A stretch of 64,000 nt of DNA. Source: Acridotheres tristis (taxonomy: Eukaryota > Chordata > Aves > Passeriformes > Sturnidae). The position numbers were made by a program, and so were the translations under genes. The notes below the pieces were generated by a model, which searched no databases, had not been told where the DNA came from, and was given only the letters and a program-made list of their open reading frames with translations. The first letter of the stretch is position 1, and every line of letters begins with the position of its first letter. The stretch is from assembly GCA_037013685.1 (NCBI GenBank), contig CM072887.1, positions 44,257,154 through 44,321,153 of the forward strand. Direction: 5' to 3'. This document shows, one piece after another, positions 1 through 64,000 of this stretch.

Positions 1-2792
1 AACAGATCTCTCTGCTAAAGGAGCTTCTGGCTTAACATGGAGCCTGGAGGCTTTGGTAACTGTGTCAGAGACTTTATGTCAAGCCTCTCAGATTTTCTAC
101 AATATCCTTTTAATTCACATTAAGTTCCTTTAGTATTGTTTTTGTAGGAAAAAGCTTGCCCTTTGAAATAAGACGTCCTAGTCTGTTTTCAAAGGGATGT
201 GCTGATTTATCTTAGATTTGATAACTCCAAAGCTATATTTGATACGAAAATATTGGAGGGAAAAGGTGAGGGGAAGGTAAGACAACCGATTATGAGTGTG
301 TATGTGCAAACACACATATGAAATACTCAAAAAAATTTATGGATTTTTGTTTTGTTTTTTTGCAGACTGTCTTTAGTTTGGTTTTGTTACTGGCTCTTGC
401 TTAATAGAGCTGAGACCTTTCTACAGGTCACTTCAATCACTGAATCATGTTTGTGTTGTGTTGCTGCACAAATGGACCTTTTACTTTAGAAACCAGTTAG
501 AATTTCTGATGCAGCCTTACAGTAAATCAATCCTGTAGATTTAATTTACTTAGGAACAATGAAAAGGGAATATGGTGCTCTGCCAGCTTAGTAATACAGC
601 TTGTGCTGCATGTTAGGTTGTACTACCAACAAGAGGAGCTCTTTGGGTTTATGGCAAATGAATTTATTTATCAAATATCATCTCAGTAGTAAAAGTGGTA
701 AACATAATTGCATCTATTTATGCATTTGTAGCAGATAAATTTAACTATGAACAGGTACACTTATACAACCCAAATTTTATTTTGTCATGATCTCTGTGAG
801 CAGGAGCTGTTTGTAGTGTTTATATTCAGTCTATACAGAGCCACAGTTACTGTAGAGTTACAATTATGTGCAGGAATCAGTACAGTACCTTCTGCTATCA
901 GTGAGAATTGTATTGGTGAGAGGGACTGTCATCTTGATTTCACATTGCCTCCATTGGCAAGTTTGACGGGATACACTACATTGAGTAAAAATATGGATGA
1001 TGGCTTTACCTGTGTAGGAGGTTTTCCTGCGTTTCTTGGTTTTCTTTCAGGGAATCTTGCAAATGTTCGTTTATATTATATTACATTTTATTTGTGTGTG
1101 TATTTAAAATACTTGCTTCACATCTAATCTATCTGAGAGGTTTGGGGTTTTTTTTGAAACCACAGGAAAATGCGTAAGTAGAAGAATTACCATTTTTTGG
1201 GTAAAGAGGTGAGAATTGTAAGGTTTGTAAGGTTTGATACTGGCTTTCCGTAGCAACTTTTGCAACAGCTTGTGGATTCCTTTAACTCAACAGGGAGCCT
1301 AGTAAGTTCTCCCTACTAGAGCTTCTAGGCTTTATCATGGCACATCTCTATGTGAAAATGTGATTTTCCTAGTTATGAGTTGTTTAATACGATTTTATTC
1401 TGTTCAGTGCTGGGAAATACTTGCATTATTGTCCATCACTGGATTTGCACTAGCAGAATTGACATATATCATGTTGTTTATTATAGCTGTGTTATCTGAG
1501 GAGTTGATACCTTGTGATTTAAAAGCCAAGCTGTGAAGATAAAAATCTGGACTTCAACTTATGACTAGTAGTGTTACATTATTAAATTTATCATGTCTAA
1601 TACAAATACACATGACAACCAGTCTTGTGTATATGTAGTAAAATCTTCAAAAAGTGGTACTGAAGGCTGATCCTTTATCTGGTGGACAGTAATTCCTGTA
1701 GATGGTGCTCTGGAGTGTGCTTTGTCTCTGAAGAACAAACACCATGAATAGATGCTCTGCTGTTTTTTTTTTTTTAATCTGGGCTGCCTAAAGAAAAGTG
1801 AGGAACTACTTTGTATTTTCTCCTTGTATTTTTCAATACCTCTTATATGCACATGAATCAGAATCACTGAACAGAACTTCATGTTTCTTGGTAAAAAAGA
1901 AAACGTTCTGTTAATAACTAGGTCAAATGAATCTACAAAGTAGTTTGTAGCTGTGGAAATTGAAAAACAGGATGAAAAGAAATAGAGGAAATAAAAGATT
2001 TTCTTAGGTTTTTAGACTGTGAAGCTGAAATTGAGAAAGGAAAAAAAAAGGACAATGTGCCTGCAGAACAGCCATATGGGGAAAGTGCCCTTGCCCATTC
2101 TGGAGAATGAGGAAAAAAAAAAAAAAATAAAGGTTTATAAAAAGAAGTCACAAATGTGTTCCCTCTGCTAGTGAAACAGTAAGATGCATAAAAATATAAA
2201 GCTGATTAAAAAGGTAAGACAGAAAACATGATCCCAGACCAAAATACCTTAAGTTTCTTGAAGCTATGGTGCCATTTAGTGAGCTCTCATTTTCCAGAGC
2301 CAGAGTTTTCTGAATTTTTAAAATTAATTTTATTTAAAAAAAACAACTATGACATGCACTTTGTGCATATTTGTAAGTTTTTTTCCACTATTATATCTGG
2401 GCAATCACTGTATTACTTTTAAAGTCAGATTCTCTCAGTATACAATGAATTATGACATTTTAGGAAGAATACCAAAAGTAGTAAGACTTAAAGTAAAATT
2501 GGCAATACTGTACCAGCTCAGAAGAGAGATTGACCAAGGGCTCTGTGGAGTAGTTTGACTGTTGCCTAAATATATCCATGACTATTAGAGGACTTTCTTT
2601 TTTTCAAAATTATATTTAAAATACATTACTTGGTGACATGTAAGATGTGATGTGCTGTTGATGATTGCTTACCTTTATAGTCTTTGCTTTTAGGATTTAC
2701 TTTTTTCACTGGTTTTAAATTCATTTATAGAAGAGAATTGTTCACCGATGTTCATTGTGTACAACCCACTTGTTCTTTCATCTTGTTTTAAG
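1..2792 (+). other. RYR2 intron, 3' part (upstream of the first exon)
   Basis: AT-rich sequence ending in the acceptor TTTTAAG at 2786-2792. Open frames here (for example 747-1127 + and 1574-1882 -) have low-complexity composition, no recognisable domain and no splice context, and are treated as chance. Homopolymer runs occur at about 1762-1774 (T) and 2113-2127 (A). The preceding RYR2 exon was not found, so it should lie before position 1. Confidence 0.8.
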
Positions 2793-62271
<59,479 letters not shown>

Positions 62272-64000
62272 GTATTTCCAGAAACTGACATCATGATTAT
62301 GAAAGCATGATTTTGCTATAAATGCTGCTTGCCTTAAGACGTGTGGTTTTGCATACATTTTATACGGGAAGAATTTTCTTGTAATTTCATGGTTGTAGTT
62401 CTTGTCTAAAACTTCCTTTCTAAATCAATTTTCTAATCAATTTCGTTTCTAAAGCTGATAAAATTGATAATTTTATGTTCCTAATCTTACTGATACTTTA
62501 ATTTTGAGATACCATTCTCAAAATACCACTTTGGAATTGAATTAATGAAGAGGCTTCACACATTTTTAGTACCTCAGCTATTCTATATTTGATCATAAAA
62601 TTGTGCATTCTCATAAGTAGCTTTGGCTCCTCAGTTTATATAAACAGCACTGGGTCCCTAAAACATACATACTTGCAACTGAAGGAAAATAGCTTTGCTG
62701 TATTAATTTCATATTATGCCCTTATAAAGTAAAAAAATTGCAGAATATTATGTAGATTGTTTGTTAGTTTTATTTTACACAAAAGGCAGTACAGATACTT
62801 TACAGGGACATTATGCATGTTACTTTGCATGTATCTTTTTATTCCATTCTTGATGTTTCTTAGCTGCAGCATGATTGTTGAATAAGGTCACATGCACAAA
62901 CTGTTCCTGTAATAAATAGGAGTTGGAGTAGAACTTTACAAGCTCTACATATATGCTGAGTCTGAATCTTATTACAGATACACAAAGATGACAGTATAGG
63001 TTCATATAAGATGCCAGTTTATAATGGCAATAATTTTATAACTTTACCTTTAGTTTTTAAAAAATTGAACATAGCAGATTTATTCTCCATGAGCTTTAGT
63101 ATCCGAACTTGAAAATATCAACTATTATGCATACTTGCCGTATATTTTATCTATTTTAATGTATCCGGAAGGACAATCCACTGTATTGTCATGATTTTTA
63201 ACAGAAAATTGAATTTTTTTTCCCCAAAATTGCATGATCTTTAGGGAGACTATGTGATGTCTGTAGAATATGTTTGCTCTAAATAGGAGAAGATATTGCT
63301 TGGCAAAGAAGACCAGCCTTAGTACAAGGAGTTATGGAATGCTGGTAGAGACATTCATATTCACAAGTTGCAGGCTAAATTTTTGTTCTATAGATACCTG
63401 TGTATGTCAAGTTATGTGTCTGTTAGTATGTTAGACATTCAGGAGCTACAGATTGTGCTTGCAGGTATTTTTTTGTAGACGAAAGAAACTGCCTGAAAAA
63501 TCGAGGCAACTGTAGTGCCTTTTCAGAGGAAGGAACTAAAAATTCAAAAAGTTAAAAAGTAAATATTTACAATCACATATTCACCTCTAGAATCAGTTTC
63601 TCAAATCTGCTCAATTTTTTAGGGCAGGCAATGGTTTTTGTTTGTTCTATTAGAATTCCAGATCTTCTCTGATGTGTTGTTCAGAGATATTTCATTGTAC
63701 CAATTTGTTTCCTCAACTGCAAAACTTACACTGTGAGGGATTTTGAAATTTAAGCTTTATTTTGTATATAGAAAAGTGCATCTGATTTCTCTTAATTCAT
63801 TCCACAATATTTACATTGTTAAAGCTTTGATATAGGAATTTTAATTACAGAACTGTTCATATAAACAGTTTCTTACTCAACAGTATGAAAGGATGCATTT
63901 TTTATTATTGTGCTTGGTATGTTTCCTTTGGATCACAAGGGTGCAAATGTAAACAGAAAACAGATGTTTTATTGAATAGCAGCTGAAAATAATTGTTTTC
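62272..64000 (+). other. RYR2 intron, 5' part (runs off the window)
   Basis: AT-rich. No exon, repeat family or RNA gene recognised. The next expected exon (starting near ALNLP in mammals) is not present. Confidence 0.75.

Noticed and set aside
747..1127. 126-codon open frame in the first intron, possible upstream RYR2 exon or small gene
   Set aside because: The composition is intron-like, it matches no part of RYR2 that I know, and no paired splice sites of the right phase are evident.
1574..1882. 102-codon minus-strand open frame
   Set aside because: Low-complexity lysine and serine runs from A/T homopolymers; no domain and no context.

Overview
The window is vertebrate genomic DNA, almost certainly from a bird. 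Every confident coding segment belongs to one gene on the + strand, the cardiac ryanodine receptor RYR2, the sarcoplasmic reticulum Ca2+ release channel. The bird assignment rests on at least six CR1 retroposon fragments (the dominant avian/reptilian LINE), short introns (131 nt to about 3.7 kb) and a protein that is nearly identical to mammalian RYR2. The isoform call comes from RYR2-specific sequence, including the segment reading KVTYLKKKQAEK, the RRISQTSQ phosphorylation cluster and the linker around KPSRLKQR. No alignment could be run. Human residue numbers were placed by matching known landmarks (S1341, S2246, P2328, R2420, R2474, S2808), which fall into register with each other.

Layout: 1-2792 is the tail of an intron. 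From 2793 to 62271 there are 38 exons (5979 coding nt, about 1993 codons), all with GT-AG introns and matching phases. They cover roughly residues 1200-3194 of about 4970 and should correspond to human exons 30-67. 62272-64000 is the start of the next intron. Neither the promoter and start codon nor the pore and stop codon is present.

In protein order, the window encodes the end of the second SPRY domain, SPRY3 with divergent region 2, the handle/junctional solenoid with the acidic divergent region 3 (one 802-nt exon), and the RIH/helical solenoid that holds the central CPVT mutation cluster. These are followed by ryanodine receptor repeats 3 and 4 with the PKA/CaMKII phosphorylation cluster, and the first part of the next helical solenoid. 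All of this is cytosolic shell and transmits regulation to the pore. Known CPVT residues in the central cluster are wild type here.

Non-coding content: CR1 fragments lie at 11436-11970, 25861-26618, 35255-35622, 47476-48192, 54400-54572 and 62060-62104. A GC-rich island at 43560-44350 may be an old retroviral LTR. There are also several palindromes, small tandem duplications and one unexplained minus-strand open frame at 30050-30442. The points most worth a second look are a possible unannotated in-frame 78-nt cassette exon (28829-28906), a NAGNAG tandem acceptor at exon 30, Tyr in place of the PKA-site Ser2030/2031, and a CR1 tail ending 36 nt before an exon. No novel multi-gene system was found.
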